The notes: generated from the sequence alone by a model not told the origin. A DNA stretch of 64,000 bases from Chakrabartyella piscis (GCA_030067835.1 CP092441.1:1302001-1366000); one strand, 5' to 3'; shown: positions 35,313 through 44,515, counted from the first letter of the stretch. Program-made: numbers and translations.

Positions 35313-36317
35313 TTATGCTGCCATTGGTAACAGTTGCATGGGATAATACATGGATGCTGGTGTCTGGTAGTCCAGCGCCGAATGAAGACGTTCAAAGTTA
35401 TATGTGTGAATATACTTTGCTATCTCTATTCGAGCCTGCTTAATGGATGTATATTCTGTCAAATATGCTTCTTCGTATTTGAAGCTGCGAAACCATCGTT
35501 CAATCATGATGTTATCAGCCCATCGCCCTTTGCCATCCATGCTTTGTTTGATTTTTTGTTCCTTCAAAAAGGCTCTGTATTCATTGCTTGTAAATTGAGA
35601 GCCCTGGTCTGAATTCAATATGATAGGTGTTGCTACTTTCAATGCCTTTTTGACCGCATTCATAACCATATGAGTGCTTAATGTATCATCCACTTCCCAA
35701 CCAACAATGCAACGACTATACCAGTCGATGATGGCTGTTAGATACAGAAATCCGTGTTTTGTTCCAATATAGGTGATGTCGATTGACCACGCCTGATTGG
35801 GACGTTCGATAACCGCATTACGCAATAGATAGGGGCATATCTTTGCCTCCTGCATGCGTTTGGAAAGGTTCATCTTTGGATAAATCGGATCAATGGCCAT
35901 TTCATTCATGTAACGTCTAGCACGCTTGCGACCTACGTTATGGTTGCGTTGTTTCAGTTGTGCTGACATCTGCCTTGCACCCCAAGTGGGATGTTCTGTG
36001 TGTAGCTGATCAATGATTCGTTTGCATTCCAATTCCTCAGCGGATATCGCTGGCTTTTCATAGTAGATGCTGGTACGATTCACCGATAACAGCTTTGCAC
36101 CTGTAGATACAGGTATATCCTTAGTCTTCGAAAGGTTTTGGAGAATACTTCGTTTCGTAGTCTGGTCCAAGAACTTCTTCAGATTTTTTTTTGAGCCAGT
36201 CCACTTGCATTGTAAGTTGACCGACTTTTTTGGCATATGCTTCTTTTTCCTTACGCTCTTGTTGTAATTTTTCGTTCGTTTTTTCCATACGAGTATCATC
36301 AAATGCAGCAGATGCAT
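35313..36317 (-). CDS. IS3-family transposase OrfB (element A)
   Basis: The integrase core has DDE residues in SIDITYIGT, NSDQGSQFTS and ADNIMIERWF. The open frame overlaps OrfA across a run of nine A. The conventional OrfB region begins near KDIPVSTGAKLLSVNRTSIYY-like sequence, so its frame is reached by frameshift or reinitiation. Confidence 0.8.
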   Translation of the reverse strand: MHLLHLMILVWKKRTKNYNKSVRKKKHMPKKSVNLQCKWTGSKKNLKKFLDQTTKRSILQNLSKTKDIPVSTGAKLLSVNRTSIYYEKPAISAEELECKRIIDQLHTEHPTWGARQMSAQLKQRNHNVGRKRARRYMNEMAIDPIYPKMNLSKRMQEAKICPYLLRNAVIERPNQAWSIDITYIGTKHGFLYLTAIIDWYSRCIVGWEVDDTLSTHMVMNAVKKALKVATPIILNSDQGSQFTSNEYRAFLKEQKIKQSMDGKGRWADNIMIERWFRSFKYEEAYLTEYTSIKQARIEIAKYIHTYNFERLHSALDYQTPASMYYPMQLLPMAA

Positions 36318-36468
36318 TGGATAAAAATTCTTTTTTCCAATTTCTTAACAGGTTAGGCTGGATGCAATTTTCGGTAGCCAATGTGTTTAAATCTTTTTCG
36401 CCTTTCAGCAACTCAATCACCAAATCGGCTTTGAATTGAGCGGTGAAACTTCTTCTTGTTCGAGACAT
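36121..36468 (-). CDS. IS3-family transposase OrfA (element A)
   Basis: The 115-residue protein has an HTH_Tnp_1 start (RRSFTAQFKADLVIELLKGE) and a coiled coil ending in MQVDWLKKKSEE. It is identical to the copy at 43093. Confidence 0.85.
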   Translation of the reverse strand: MSRTRRSFTAQFKADLVIELLKGEKDLNTLATENCIQPNLLRNWKKEFLSNASAAFDDTRMEKTNEKLQQERKEKEAYAKKVGQLTMQVDWLKKKSEEVLGPDYETKYSPKPFED

Positions 36469-36556
36469 GTGTGAGCACCTTCTTTCTGATGTTGTTAGTA
36501 TAACAAATTCATTAAGAATTGTCTCGAAAATTGTCTTAAATCACGGTACCATTATA

Positions 36557-36895
36557 GTGCATACTTTAGATGAATATGGTTTTGAAGATAGATTTTATTC
36601 ATCATTGCTGGCAGAATGCAAAAGTGAAGTATCATATCTTAGAATTGGTGGAAACAAATTGTTTATCTTAGGAAAATGCAGAGTTCGATGGGAAGATTTT
36701 GTGGAAAGTATTGTATTTTCTCAGGAGAATTTTGCAATAGATATTTATGATTTGAAAGATTTATTGCAGTCAAAGTATGGAATTATAACATCGGTGTATA
36801 AGCTTATGGAATCTACAAAAAATACAAGCATGTACTATGATTCTATTTCAGAAAAAATCTATGCAGACTACGACACATATTATGAGGAGATTTGA
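36557..36895 (+). pseudogene. C-terminal fragment of an unknown protein heading the ParB/helicase operon
   Basis: About 110 codons survive (VHTLDEYGFEDRFYSSLLAE, YLRIGGNKLFILGKCRV, ending DYDTYYEEI). The reading frame enters from IS3-type element A, so the N-terminus is lost. The stop is 2 bases before the next start, and GAGGAGA inside its end serves the next gene, so it belonged to the same operon. No domain is recognised. Confidence 0.55.
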
Positions 36896-36897
36896 TT

Positions 36898-37699
36898 ATG
36901 AATTTATTGAAAGAAGGAAAGGAACAAAAAAAGGTTATTGCAACACAGTACATCAAACCATTGACGATAGATGGTAATACGCAAGACTATCCAGTGTATG
37001 AAATCAAATTGGACCAATTATTTTATAATGACCAAAATGATAGAATTGCTACATGGATAAGTCAATATAAAGAAGAAAATGAAATAGATTCATTTGATAT
37101 GCGGGATATGGAAAAGTACAATGAGTTAATCGGTGGTTTTGTTACTGAGTCGAAACCAGATAAAATGAAAAACACACAGAATCTTATCTCATTATTTGGT
37201 CAAAAAATATCAGGGGTAGTATTAGCTGATGGCAGAATTATTGATGGAAATAGGCGATTTACTTGCCTAAGAAATATTCAGAAAGAGAAGTGTGAAGCTG
37301 GCTATTTTGAAGCTGTTATTTTAGATAGGGACATAAATGATAACTCCCTTTTAAGATACGTGTTGCTATACCTGAAACAGCGGGCGACCACATAGGGTCG
37401 CCCCTATATTTTGTGGGGTGCACACCGTAGGGGCTGTCCTATGTGGCGGCCCGTGGCAGGTGATTTCCACAGACACACTTATCTTGAAAAGGGACAATGA
37501 TAATAAAAAAGAGATTAAAATGCTTGAACTTCAATTACAACACGGCGAAGATGATAAGGTGGAGTATGCCGCACTAGAAAGGTTAGTGGGCATATATCAT
37601 GATTTGGTTGAAACAAAACTCTTAACGTCTGAAGAATATGCTAAGAGTGAAAATAAAAAGGTTAAAGATATAAAACAAGATATTGAAAAGGCTATTTGA
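36898..37699 (+). pseudogene. ParB-like protein interrupted by a small non-autonomous element
   Basis: The N-terminal 148 codons contain a ParB/sulfiredoxin-type core (YPVYEIKLDQLFYNDQNDR, then VVLADGRIIDGNRRFTCLRN). The frame is broken at 37344 by a 152-base element flanked by AATGATAA. Removing the insert and one duplication rejoins DRDIND to NKKEIKMLELQLQHGEDDKV in frame, giving a protein of about 215 residues ending DIKQDIEKAI. ParB-like domains in such operons act as DNA-binding CTPases or nuclease-like folds; the role here is unknown. Its stop overlaps the next start (TGATG). Confidence 0.7.
37344..37495. mobile_element. Small non-autonomous element (MITE-like), copy 1, 152 bp
   Basis: The ends TCCCTTTTAAGATA and TATCTTGAAAAGGGA are inverted repeats. 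The target AATGATAA is duplicated at 37336-37343 and 37496-37503. The interior folds on CCACATAGG/CCTATGTGG and GGGCG/CGGCCC arms and encodes nothing. Confidence 0.8.
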
Positions 37700-38267
37700 T
37701 GGCAGAATTTTTGGAGTTTATTGATTCACCAAAACAATTTCACATCATAAGAAAGATGAATATTTCGGAAACATTTAAGGAGTGTATCACAATTTTAAAT
37801 AAGAATAAAGATGAGGATAAGCAGGCTAAAATCAAATTGATTTTCTTTACAAATTTACTGATGTGTTCTACAGATGCAACAAAGTACATGAGGAAAATTA
37901 AAAAACCTTTGATGAGTATGGAATTTTAAGAAGAGTATATTCAGGAACAACTGGTTTTTGTAGAAGAATTATGTAACGAAATACAAAAAGTTCCTAAAAT
38001 GACAAATCAGAAAATTACAGAAATTAAAGGTAATGAAGATTTGAAAAATAAATTATTACGTTCTAACGAAAAATTTAAAACCAAAGCGGATAGCGCTGAA
38101 ACAAAAGAAGCACCAGACCTGAATGTAGGAGTAGCTTGCGATAAGTTGGAATCGATAGATATTAATATATAAAAAAATTGTCAGATGTACAAAAGGGGAA
38201 AATAAAAGAAGAACTAGATAAAATTGATAGGTTGATTGTAGAAATTAGAGGTGTTTTAGATGTTTGA
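37699..38267 (+). pseudogene. Degraded gene of unknown function between ParB-like and helicase genes
   Basis: From ATG 37699 the frame gives a helical protein (MAEFLEFIDSPKQFHIIRKM) that meets TAA at 37927. Coding-like sequence then continues in frame (EEYIQEQLVFVEELCNEI) to another stop near 38170, and in a third frame (GKIKEELDKIDRLIVEIRGV) to 38267, where it would overlap the helicase start by 8 bases. The overlaps at both ends show it was an intact member of the operon before it decayed. No domain is recognised. Confidence 0.55.
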
Positions 38268-39768
38268 TACATTGGATTTAAAGTCTACATATTCGACTAA
38301 TGAAAATAACATGTGGACGATGAAGAAAGTAAGCAATTTTTCAGTTCCTGGTTCTGGAAAAACTGCTTCTGTACTTGGTGTGTATGCCTATTTATCCAGT
38401 AAGGGTTTGGTAGATAAAATAATAATGATTGGACCTAAAAATTCTTTTGGCTCTTGGATGGATGAGTTTCAAATCTGCTTTGCACATAAAAAAGAATTGC
38501 GTGTATTTAACATTCAAGATTATGTAGCAAAAGAAAAGAAAGCAGCAGTTTTATATAATACTGGAAATAAAAATTTGTTACTTTTCAATTATGAAGGGTT
38601 TGATTCTATCCTAAATGAGGTTTTGAGTATTATAGATGACAAAACTCTTTTAGTGTTTGATGAAGTGCATAAGGTGAAAGCAATTGGCGGGCATTATGCA
38701 GAGCAGGCGTTGCGGATTGCGAAGAAGTCATTTTTTACAATAGCGATGACAGGGACTCCAATCCCTAATTCCTATGCAGATATACAAAATATTTTACATA
38801 TTTTATATCATGATGAGTATAATGATTTTTTTGGTTTTACAGAAAGTATGCTGAAAAATCCATCAAAACAAGATATTGAAATAATCAATGAAAAAATACA
38901 ACCATTTTTCTGTCGCACAACAAAAGAACAACTCTCGGTGCCATCTGCCAATGAAGATATTTTCCTTGAAACTAAGGCGACAAAAGCAGAAAATCAAATT
39001 TTTAGTATATTGTGTATGACTTATGCAAAAAATAAGTTGGCACTTATCATTAGATTGATGCAGCTAGAATCTGATCCCAAAATGTTATTGAAAGCGATAG
39101 AAAATAACTTGGAAGATTTTTCGGATGTTTTATACACGCAAGGGAGCATAGATGAAATTGATTACAAAGATTATTCAGGTGATGTCATTGGTCTAATCAA
39201 TGGAATAGATAAGACGGTGAAATTCAATCGTTGTATCAAGAAAGTTTGTGATTTGATAGCTGAGGGGAAATCGGTGATAATCTGGTGTATTTTTGTCGAT
39301 TCTATTTTAAATTTAAAATATGAATTAAGAAAAAGAGGAGTAGAATCTGATTGTATATTTGGGAATACAAGTAACGAAGACCGAATAAAGGTGTTGAATC
39401 AATTTAGAGAAAAAGAAGTAAAGGTTTTGATAACCAATCCACATACACTTGCAGAGTCGGTTTCATTGCATAGTGTTTGTCATGATGCAATCTATTTTGA
39501 GTATAGTTATAATTTGGTTCATTTGTTGCAATCAAAAGATAGAATACATAGATTGGGGTTAAAAGAACAACAATATACACAATATTATTATTTGCAAAAT
39601 CACTTTATTCAAGAAGATGGATTGTTGTTTTCATTGGATCAAAAAATATATGACCGTTTGTTGGAAAAAGAAATGCTTATGTTGGATGCAATAGAAAATA
39701 ATAGGCTTGAAACAGTTGTATCAAGTGATGAGGATATCGAAATAGTATTTCGAGATTTGAAGTTATAG
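38260..39768 (+). CDS. SNF2-type superfamily 2 helicase
   Basis: The 502-residue helicase has Walker A FSVPGSGKTASVLGVYAY very near the N-terminus, DEVH box (LLVFDEVHKV), motif III AMTGTPIPNSYADIQ, and a C-terminal RecA domain. The latter has KVLITNPHTLAESVSLHSVC and motif VI QSKDRIHRLG, typical of SNF2-like translocases. GAGGTG precedes the ATG. No nuclease or methylase domain is attached. It appears intact although its operon partners are broken. Such helicases paired with ParB-like proteins are seen in phage-defence and DNA-modification loci, which is a hypothesis here. Confidence 0.8.
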   Translation: MFDTLDLKSTYSTNENNMWTMKKVSNFSVPGSGKTASVLGVYAYLSSKGLVDKIIMIGPKNSFGSWMDEFQICFAHKKELRVFNIQDYVAKEKKAAVLYNTGNKNLLLFNYEGFDSILNEVLSIIDDKTLLVFDEVHKVKAIGGHYAEQALRIAKKSFFTIAMTGTPIPNSYADIQNILHILYHDEYNDFFGFTESMLKNPSKQDIEIINEKIQPFFCRTTKEQLSVPSANEDIFLETKATKAENQIFSILCMTYAKNKLALIIRLMQLESDPKMLLKAIENNLEDFSDVLYTQGSIDEIDYKDYSGDVIGLINGIDKTVKFNRCIKKVCDLIAEGKSVIIWCIFVDSILNLKYELRKRGVESDCIFGNTSNEDRIKVLNQFREKEVKVLITNPHTLAESVSLHSVCHDAIYFEYSYNLVHLLQSKDRIHRLGLKEQQYTQYYYLQNHFIQEDGLLFSLDQKIYDRLLEKEMLMLDAIENNRLETVVSSDEDIEIVFRDLKL

Positions 39769-39938
39769 CCTAATGAAAACCAAAAGGTAGAGGTTTGAAA
39801 ATCATCAAATTTGGGCTACATCAGTAGATAATGAAACATAGTAGCAAAAATAGGAATAAATGCTTGCAATCAGCTTGTATTTATTCCTATTTTATATTAT
39901 AATATTCCTAATATTTGATTTATGAGGTGAATTATAGT

Positions 39939-40853
39939 ATGGGTTATTTAAAAGTATCAGAAATATCAAAAAAATGGGAACTATCTGCTCGACGAGTGCG
40001 CATACTGTGTCAAGAAGGACGAATTGAGGGTGTTATTCGTAAGGGTAATCTCTACATGATACCTTCAGATGCAAAAAAACCGGAAGATGGTCGATCGATA
40101 GGTAGAAATCGGACTGCGTTAAAAAAATTATTGAAAAATATAGATGCAAACTTGGAAAAGCTTTCTGCTATGCGTCCTTTGACTAGAGGAGAAGTGGAGC
40201 GATTGCGAGATGAATTTTTGATTGAGTTCACATATAATTCCAATGCAATCGAGGGCAATACACTGACATTACAGGAAACTGCAATGGTTTTAGAGGGTGT
40301 CACAATAGATCAAAAGCCACTCAAAGAGCACTTGGAAATCATAGGACATCGTGATGCGTTTCGATATGTAGAAGCTCTTGTCAGTGACAAAGTGGACTTT
40401 TCAGAATACGCAATCAAGAATATCCATTCACTTGTTTTGATGGATAGGCCAGAGGACAAAGGGGTATATAGACGGCTTCCTGTACGAATTATGGGGGCAT
40501 TCTATGAACCACCACAGCCTTATATGATTGATCCTATGATGAATGAGTTGTTACACATTCATACCCAACGAAAGGAAGATATGCACATTGTAGAGGCGAT
40601 TGCATTGTTTCATTTGGAATTTGAAGGCATTCATCCATTTATTGATGGCAATGGACGTACAGGAAGATTGTTGATTAACTTGGAGTTGATGCAACATGGT
40701 TATCCTGCGATTGATGTGAAATTTGCTGATAGACGTAAATATTATCAGGCTTTTGATGAGTATTATAGAAATCAGAATGAATTGCCAATGGTGGAGATGG
40801 TTGCTGGGTATGTAAATGAACGGTTGGAGAGATATTTGGAATTGCTGTCGTAA
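39939..40853 (+). CDS. HTH-Fic protein (class II, self-inhibited)
   Basis: The 304-residue protein begins with an HTH-like segment (YLKVSEISKKWELSARRVRI). It then carries the class II inhibitory motif SNAIEGNTL (S/TxxxEGN) ahead of the Fic core, and the full Fic motif HPFIDGNGRTGRLL. The N-terminal inhibitory helix places it with self-regulated Fic AMP-transferases. A start at 39939 is chosen for AGGTGA upstream. It is the second Fic protein in this island but of a different class from the one at 34166. Confidence 0.85.
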   Translation: MGYLKVSEISKKWELSARRVRILCQEGRIEGVIRKGNLYMIPSDAKKPEDGRSIGRNRTALKKLLKNIDANLEKLSAMRPLTRGEVERLRDEFLIEFTYNSNAIEGNTLTLQETAMVLEGVTIDQKPLKEHLEIIGHRDAFRYVEALVSDKVDFSEYAIKNIHSLVLMDRPEDKGVYRRLPVRIMGAFYEPPQPYMIDPMMNELLHIHTQRKEDMHIVEAIALFHLEFEGIHPFIDGNGRTGRLLINLELMQHGYPAIDVKFADRRKYYQAFDEYYRNQNELPMVEMVAGYVNERLERYLELLS

Positions 40854-40898
40854 TATAATGTATAAGTATCTTTCTAAAGAGAAATGTATATTCGATTT

Positions 40899-41012
40899 AT
40901 CCCTTTTAAGATAAGTGTTGTTAAGCCTAAAACAGCGGGCGGACACACAGGTCACCTACGTGTGCGCCCGTCTCCTGGAATTCCCACAGACACACATATC
41001 TTGAAAAGGGAC
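40899..41012. mobile_element. MITE-like element, copy 2, 114 bp
   Basis: It has the same termini as copy 1 (TCCCTTTTAAGATA and TATCTTGAAAAGGGA) and an 8-bp duplication TTCGATTT at 40891-40898 and 41013-41020. The interior forms a GGGCG/CGCCC hairpin and differs in length from copy 1. The following 41021-41310 shows no gene. Confidence 0.8.
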
Positions 41013-41310
41013 TTCGATTTTAATAAAGCTATCTGATACTATTTTGATACTAAAAATGTAGTATCTGAAAAACATCAAATGGAATACGTATAAAAGTGAT
41101 GCAATATCATTACAAAATAGATGCAAAAGTATCTATAAATCCATAAAACTTTCCCAGTGGGAATGACGGTTTATGGCTTGTAGGCTGTATAAAAGAGATA
41201 TTTTAGCATGAAAAAACGCATATATATAGGTATATGCGTAAATTATGCAGATGAGAGATGGGTTTTTACTCTTGTGGCAACGAAATGGCAAAAAAAATTA
41301 TTTAATATAA

Positions 41311-41362
41311 AACAGGTAACTGATTTTGAGTCGAAATGACTAAGGCAGTTACCTGTTTTTTT
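41311..41362 (+). terminator. Isolated strong terminator-like hairpin
   Basis: A perfect 12-bp stem AACAGGTAACTG/CAGTTACCTGTT (41311-41322, 41346-41357) is followed by seven T residues. No intact gene precedes it; it may be left from a lost gene. Confidence 0.6.
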
Positions 41363-41426
41363 GTTTATTTATAAAAAATATAATTGTGAAAGACCTTGGT
41401 ATATGGGAGAAAAATTAGTTATCTTC

Positions 41427-42899
41427 GGGACAGTTTCAAGTTTTGTGTAAACTGAAAATTTAGATGTATGATATATGAATAGTTACATGAAGGGCAGAGT
41501 CGATTTTGGTTCTGCCCTTGCTTTGTATTATAGCGTTACTTTTAAAAATGTCAATATAATCTGACTATCAATATCCAGCTTCGTCCAAACGTTCTTCAAA
41601 ATAAATTTCAAGTTGAGAATGGATTTGACCCCAATCTTGGCGGTGACCTGTCCATTTTTTGGTAATGTCCATAGTGGCTAAATAGAGCATTTTCAAAAGA
41701 CTATCGTCGGATGGAAAGATAGTCTTACTTTTTGTCACTTTTCGTAACTGACGGTTAAAACCTTCGATGGCATTTGTGGTATAAATAAGCCGTCTAATGG
41801 CTTCGGGATACTTGAAATACGTGGATAAGGTAGCCCAATTATCCATCCAAGATTTGTAGATTTTAGGGTATTTCTGATTCCATTTTTCAGCGAATAATTC
41901 CAGTTCGTTTAAAGCAATTTCTTCTGTTGCAGCTGCATATACTCGTTTCAAATCTGCCATCAACGCTTTGATATCTTTGTACGATACAAATCTTGTTGAA
42001 TTGCGGATTTGATGAATAACACAGTGTTGTATTTCGGTCTGTGGGAAAACAGCTTCAATGGCTTGGGGAAAGCCGATTAGTCCATCAATACAGGCAATTA
42101 GAATGTCTTGAATACCTCTATTTTTGAGACCATTCATGATAGAAAGCCAGAATTTCGCACTTTCATTTTCGCCTACATACATACCAAGTACATCTTTGCG
42201 ACCAGACATATCTATACCCAAGGCAATATATACAGCCTTTTTCACAATTCGCCCTTCGCTTCGTACATGGAAATGGATTGCATCCATAAAAACAACGGCA
42301 TAGACTGATTCCAGCGGGCGCTCCTGCCACTCTTTCACGATAGGAATGATTTTATCTGTAACTCTACTGATTGTACTGTCTGATATTTTGATGTCGTAAA
42401 GCTCTCGCATATGTTCTTCAATATCACCAGTGGTCATGCCCTTTGCATACATAGATATGATTTTTTCCTCCATGTCCTGTGTGACTGTATTTTGGTATTT
42501 TTTGATGAGTTGTGGCTCGTATTCGCCATTTCGATCTCTAGGAATAGCAAGCTCCATATCGCCATAACTTGTGTGCATGGTTTTGGAAGAATGTCCATTT
42601 CTGCTATTTTTTGTGTCTTTGTTTGCGTAATCATACTTAGAATAGCCTAATTCTTCGTCGAGTTCCTCATCCAAGGAGCCTTCGAGAATTACAGACATCA
42701 TGTCCCTCATAATGGCGTTTACGTCTGCACCATTTTTGACGGATACATCATTGTTTTTTAAATATTCTTTCATCATTTCTCGCATTGCTTGTTTTTGTGG
42801 TGTTTCGCTTCTTGTTCTTTTTGCCATAATAAAACCTCCAAACTGATTGTATTTATCATACATCAATTTGGAGGTTTACACAAACTTTGGGATAGTCCC
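41427..42899 (-). mobile_element. IS256-family element with 8-bp target duplication
   Basis: The 1473-bp element has terminal repeats starting GGGAC (GGGACAGTTTC / GGGACTATCCC inverted). It is flanked by TTATCTTC at 41419-41426 and 42900-42907, as expected for IS256-type transposition. Confidence 0.9.
41568..42827 (-). CDS. IS256-family transposase
   Basis: The 419-residue transposase is intact. It has the N-terminal GHSSKTMHTSYGDMELAIPRDR region, catalytic Asp in YAVVFMDAIHFHVR and IACIDGLIGFPQAI, the VIHQIRNSTRFVSYKD motif and TTNAIEGFNRQLRKVTK, in which the Glu is the third acidic residue. The start at 42827 has GGAGG eight bases upstream. Confidence 0.9.
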   Translation of the reverse strand: MAKRTRSETPQKQAMREMMKEYLKNNDVSVKNGADVNAIMRDMMSVILEGSLDEELDEELGYSKYDYANKDTKNSRNGHSSKTMHTSYGDMELAIPRDRNGEYEPQLIKKYQNTVTQDMEEKIISMYAKGMTTGDIEEHMRELYDIKISDSTISRVTDKIIPIVKEWQERPLESVYAVVFMDAIHFHVRSEGRIVKKAVYIALGIDMSGRKDVLGMYVGENESAKFWLSIMNGLKNRGIQDILIACIDGLIGFPQAIEAVFPQTEIQHCVIHQIRNSTRFVSYKDIKALMADLKRVYAAATEEIALNELELFAEKWNQKYPKIYKSWMDNWATLSTYFKYPEAIRRLIYTTNAIEGFNRQLRKVTKSKTIFPSDDSLLKMLYLATMDITKKWTGHRQDWGQIHSQLEIYFEERLDEAGY

Positions 42900-43092
42900 T
42901 TATCTTCACTATAATTATCATCGTCATCATTACATTCTTCCCATGGATAATATCCAAAATCTTGAAAAAATTCATTATTCCACTGATTTATATCTTCTTC
43001 TGTTTATAATGGTACCGTGATTTAAGACAATTTTCGAGACAATTCTTAATGAATTTGTTATACTAACAACATCAGAAAGAAGGTGCTCACAC

Positions 43093-43440
43093 ATGTCTCG
43101 AACAAGAAGAAGTTTCACCGCTCAATTCAAAGCCGATTTGGTGATTGAGTTGCTGAAAGGCGAAAAAGATTTAAACACATTGGCTACCGAAAATTGCATC
43201 CAGCCTAACCTGTTAAGAAATTGGAAAAAAGAATTTTTATCCAATGCATCTGCTGCATTTGATGATACTCGTATGGAAAAAACGAACGAAAAATTACAAC
43301 AAGAGCGTAAGGAAAAAGAAGCATATGCCAAAAAAGTCGGTCAACTTACAATGCAAGTGGACTGGCTCAAAAAAAAATCTGAAGAAGTTCTTGGACCAGA
43401 CTACGAAACGAAGTATTCTCCAAAACCTTTCGAAGACTAA
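43093..43440 (+). CDS. IS3-family transposase OrfA (element B)
   Basis: The 115-residue HTH/coiled-coil protein overlaps the OrfB frame across nine A residues at 43369-43377. Confidence 0.85.
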   Translation: MSRTRRSFTAQFKADLVIELLKGEKDLNTLATENCIQPNLLRNWKKEFLSNASAAFDDTRMEKTNEKLQQERKEKEAYAKKVGQLTMQVDWLKKKSEEVLGPDYETKYSPKPFED

Positions 43441-44248
43441 GGATATACCTGTATCTACAGGTGCAAAGCTGTTATCGGTGAATCGTACCAGCATCTACTA
43501 TGAAAAGCCAGCGATATCCGCTGAGGAATTGGAATGCAAACGAATCATTGATCAGCTACACACAGAACATCCCACTTGGGGTGCAAGGCAGATGTCAGCA
43601 CAACTGAAACAACGCAACCATAACGTAGGTCGCAAGCGTGCTAGACGTTACATGAATGAAATGGCCATTGATCCGATTTATCCAAAGATGAACCTTTCCA
43701 AACGCATGCAGGAGGCAAAGATATGCCCCTATCTATTGCGTAATGCGGTTATCGAACGTCCCAATCAGGCGTGGTCAATCGACATCACCTATATTGGAAC
43801 AAAACACGGATTTCTGTATCTAACAGCCATCATCGACTGGTATAGTCGTTGCATTGTTGGTTGGGAAGTGGATGATACATTAAGCACTCATATGGTTATG
43901 AATGCGGTCAAAAAGGCATTGAAAGTAGCAACACCTATCATATTGAATTCAGACCAGGGCTCTCAATTTACAAGCAATGAATACAGAGCCTTTTTGAAGG
44001 AACAAAAAATCAAACAAAGCATGGATGGCAAAGGGCGATGGGCTGATAACATCATGATTGAACGATGGTTTCGCAGCTTCAAATACGAAGAAGCATATTT
44101 GACAGAATATACATCCATTAAGCAGGCTCGAATAGAGATAGCAAAGTATATTCACACATATAACTTTGAACGTCTTCATTCGGCGCTGGACTACCAGACA
44201 CCAGCATCCATGTATTATCCCATGCAACTGTTACCAATGGCAGCATAA
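43244..44248 (+). CDS. IS3-family transposase OrfB (element B)
   Basis: The open frame lies one base forward of OrfA (+1, equal to -2) rather than the usual -1. The functional part starts after the A run and contains the full DDE core. The ATG at 43244 lies inside OrfA and is not a likely start. Confidence 0.75.
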   Translation: MHLLHLMILVWKKRTKNYNKSVRKKKHMPKKSVNLQCKWTGSKKNLKKFLDQTTKRSILQNLSKTKDIPVSTGAKLLSVNRTSIYYEKPAISAEELECKRIIDQLHTEHPTWGARQMSAQLKQRNHNVGRKRARRYMNEMAIDPIYPKMNLSKRMQEAKICPYLLRNAVIERPNQAWSIDITYIGTKHGFLYLTAIIDWYSRCIVGWEVDDTLSTHMVMNAVKKALKVATPIILNSDQGSQFTSNEYRAFLKEQKIKQSMDGKGRWADNIMIERWFRSFKYEEAYLTEYTSIKQARIEIAKYIHTYNFERLHSALDYQTPASMYYPMQLLPMAA

Positions 44249-44436
44249 GAGGAGGGGTTACTCTTTCCTTTATTAAATTGAGTTCATTAAAAAAGAATTG
44301 TTTTTTTGTCTTGACAACTGAGCCATTATAGATTATCAAGAATGAAAATAACAACTAATTATACACTGGATAATATTAACTTTATAAGGCTCGATAGAGC
44401 TGTAAGGCAAGTAGTGCAGAAGTAAGAAAATTTATG

Positions 44437-44514
44437 CCTCTTTAGAGGTTGGCGGGGAAGAGTGGCTTATAGCCACAGAGCAAACCACTCGCTAAGCTGG
44501 TGGTACTGATTCAA
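44437..44514 (+). ncRNA. IS200/IS605-type right end resembling a TnpB omega-RNA scaffold
   Basis: Three short hairpins follow each other: CCTC/GAGG (44437-44448), GTGGC/GCCAC (44462-44476) and ACCAC/GTGGT (44484-44504). They end in ACTGATTCAA at 44505-44514. Serial hairpins ending in TTCAA are the usual form of an IS605-family right end, which doubles as the omega-RNA scaffold, with the adjoining flank as guide. No tnpB or tnpA remains nearby. Assignment is by pattern only. Confidence 0.4.
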
Positions 44515-44515
44515 T

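Larger units (their letters stand above)
35231..36556 (-). mobile_element. Second IS3-family element, copy A
   Basis: The 1326-bp element has ends TATAATGGCTCAG and, inverted, TATAATGGTACCG. It is identical in length to copy B at 43005-44330 but inverted relative to it. No target duplication is evident at either copy. Confidence 0.8.
41415..43004 (-). pseudogene. C-terminal fragment of an acidic protein, split by IS256 and cut by an IS3-type element
   Basis: Reading the minus strand from 43004, about 35 codons (EEDINQWNNEFFQDFGYYPW then EECNDDDDN) lead to the IS256 duplication. Removing the IS and one TTATCTTC copy gives the end NYSEDN and a stop at 41415-41417. The N-terminal part is lost at IS3-type element B. 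Function is unknown. Confidence 0.5.
43005..44330 (+). mobile_element. Second IS3-family element, copy B
   Basis: The 1326-bp inverted twin of copy A. Together they bracket 36557-43004, which could move as a composite; no matching outer duplications were seen. Confidence 0.8.

Noticed and set aside
37380..37490. GC-rich hairpin in the ParB-like gene as a terminator or RNA gene
   Set aside because: Flanking 8-bp duplications and shared ends with the element at 40899 show that it is a mobile insert.
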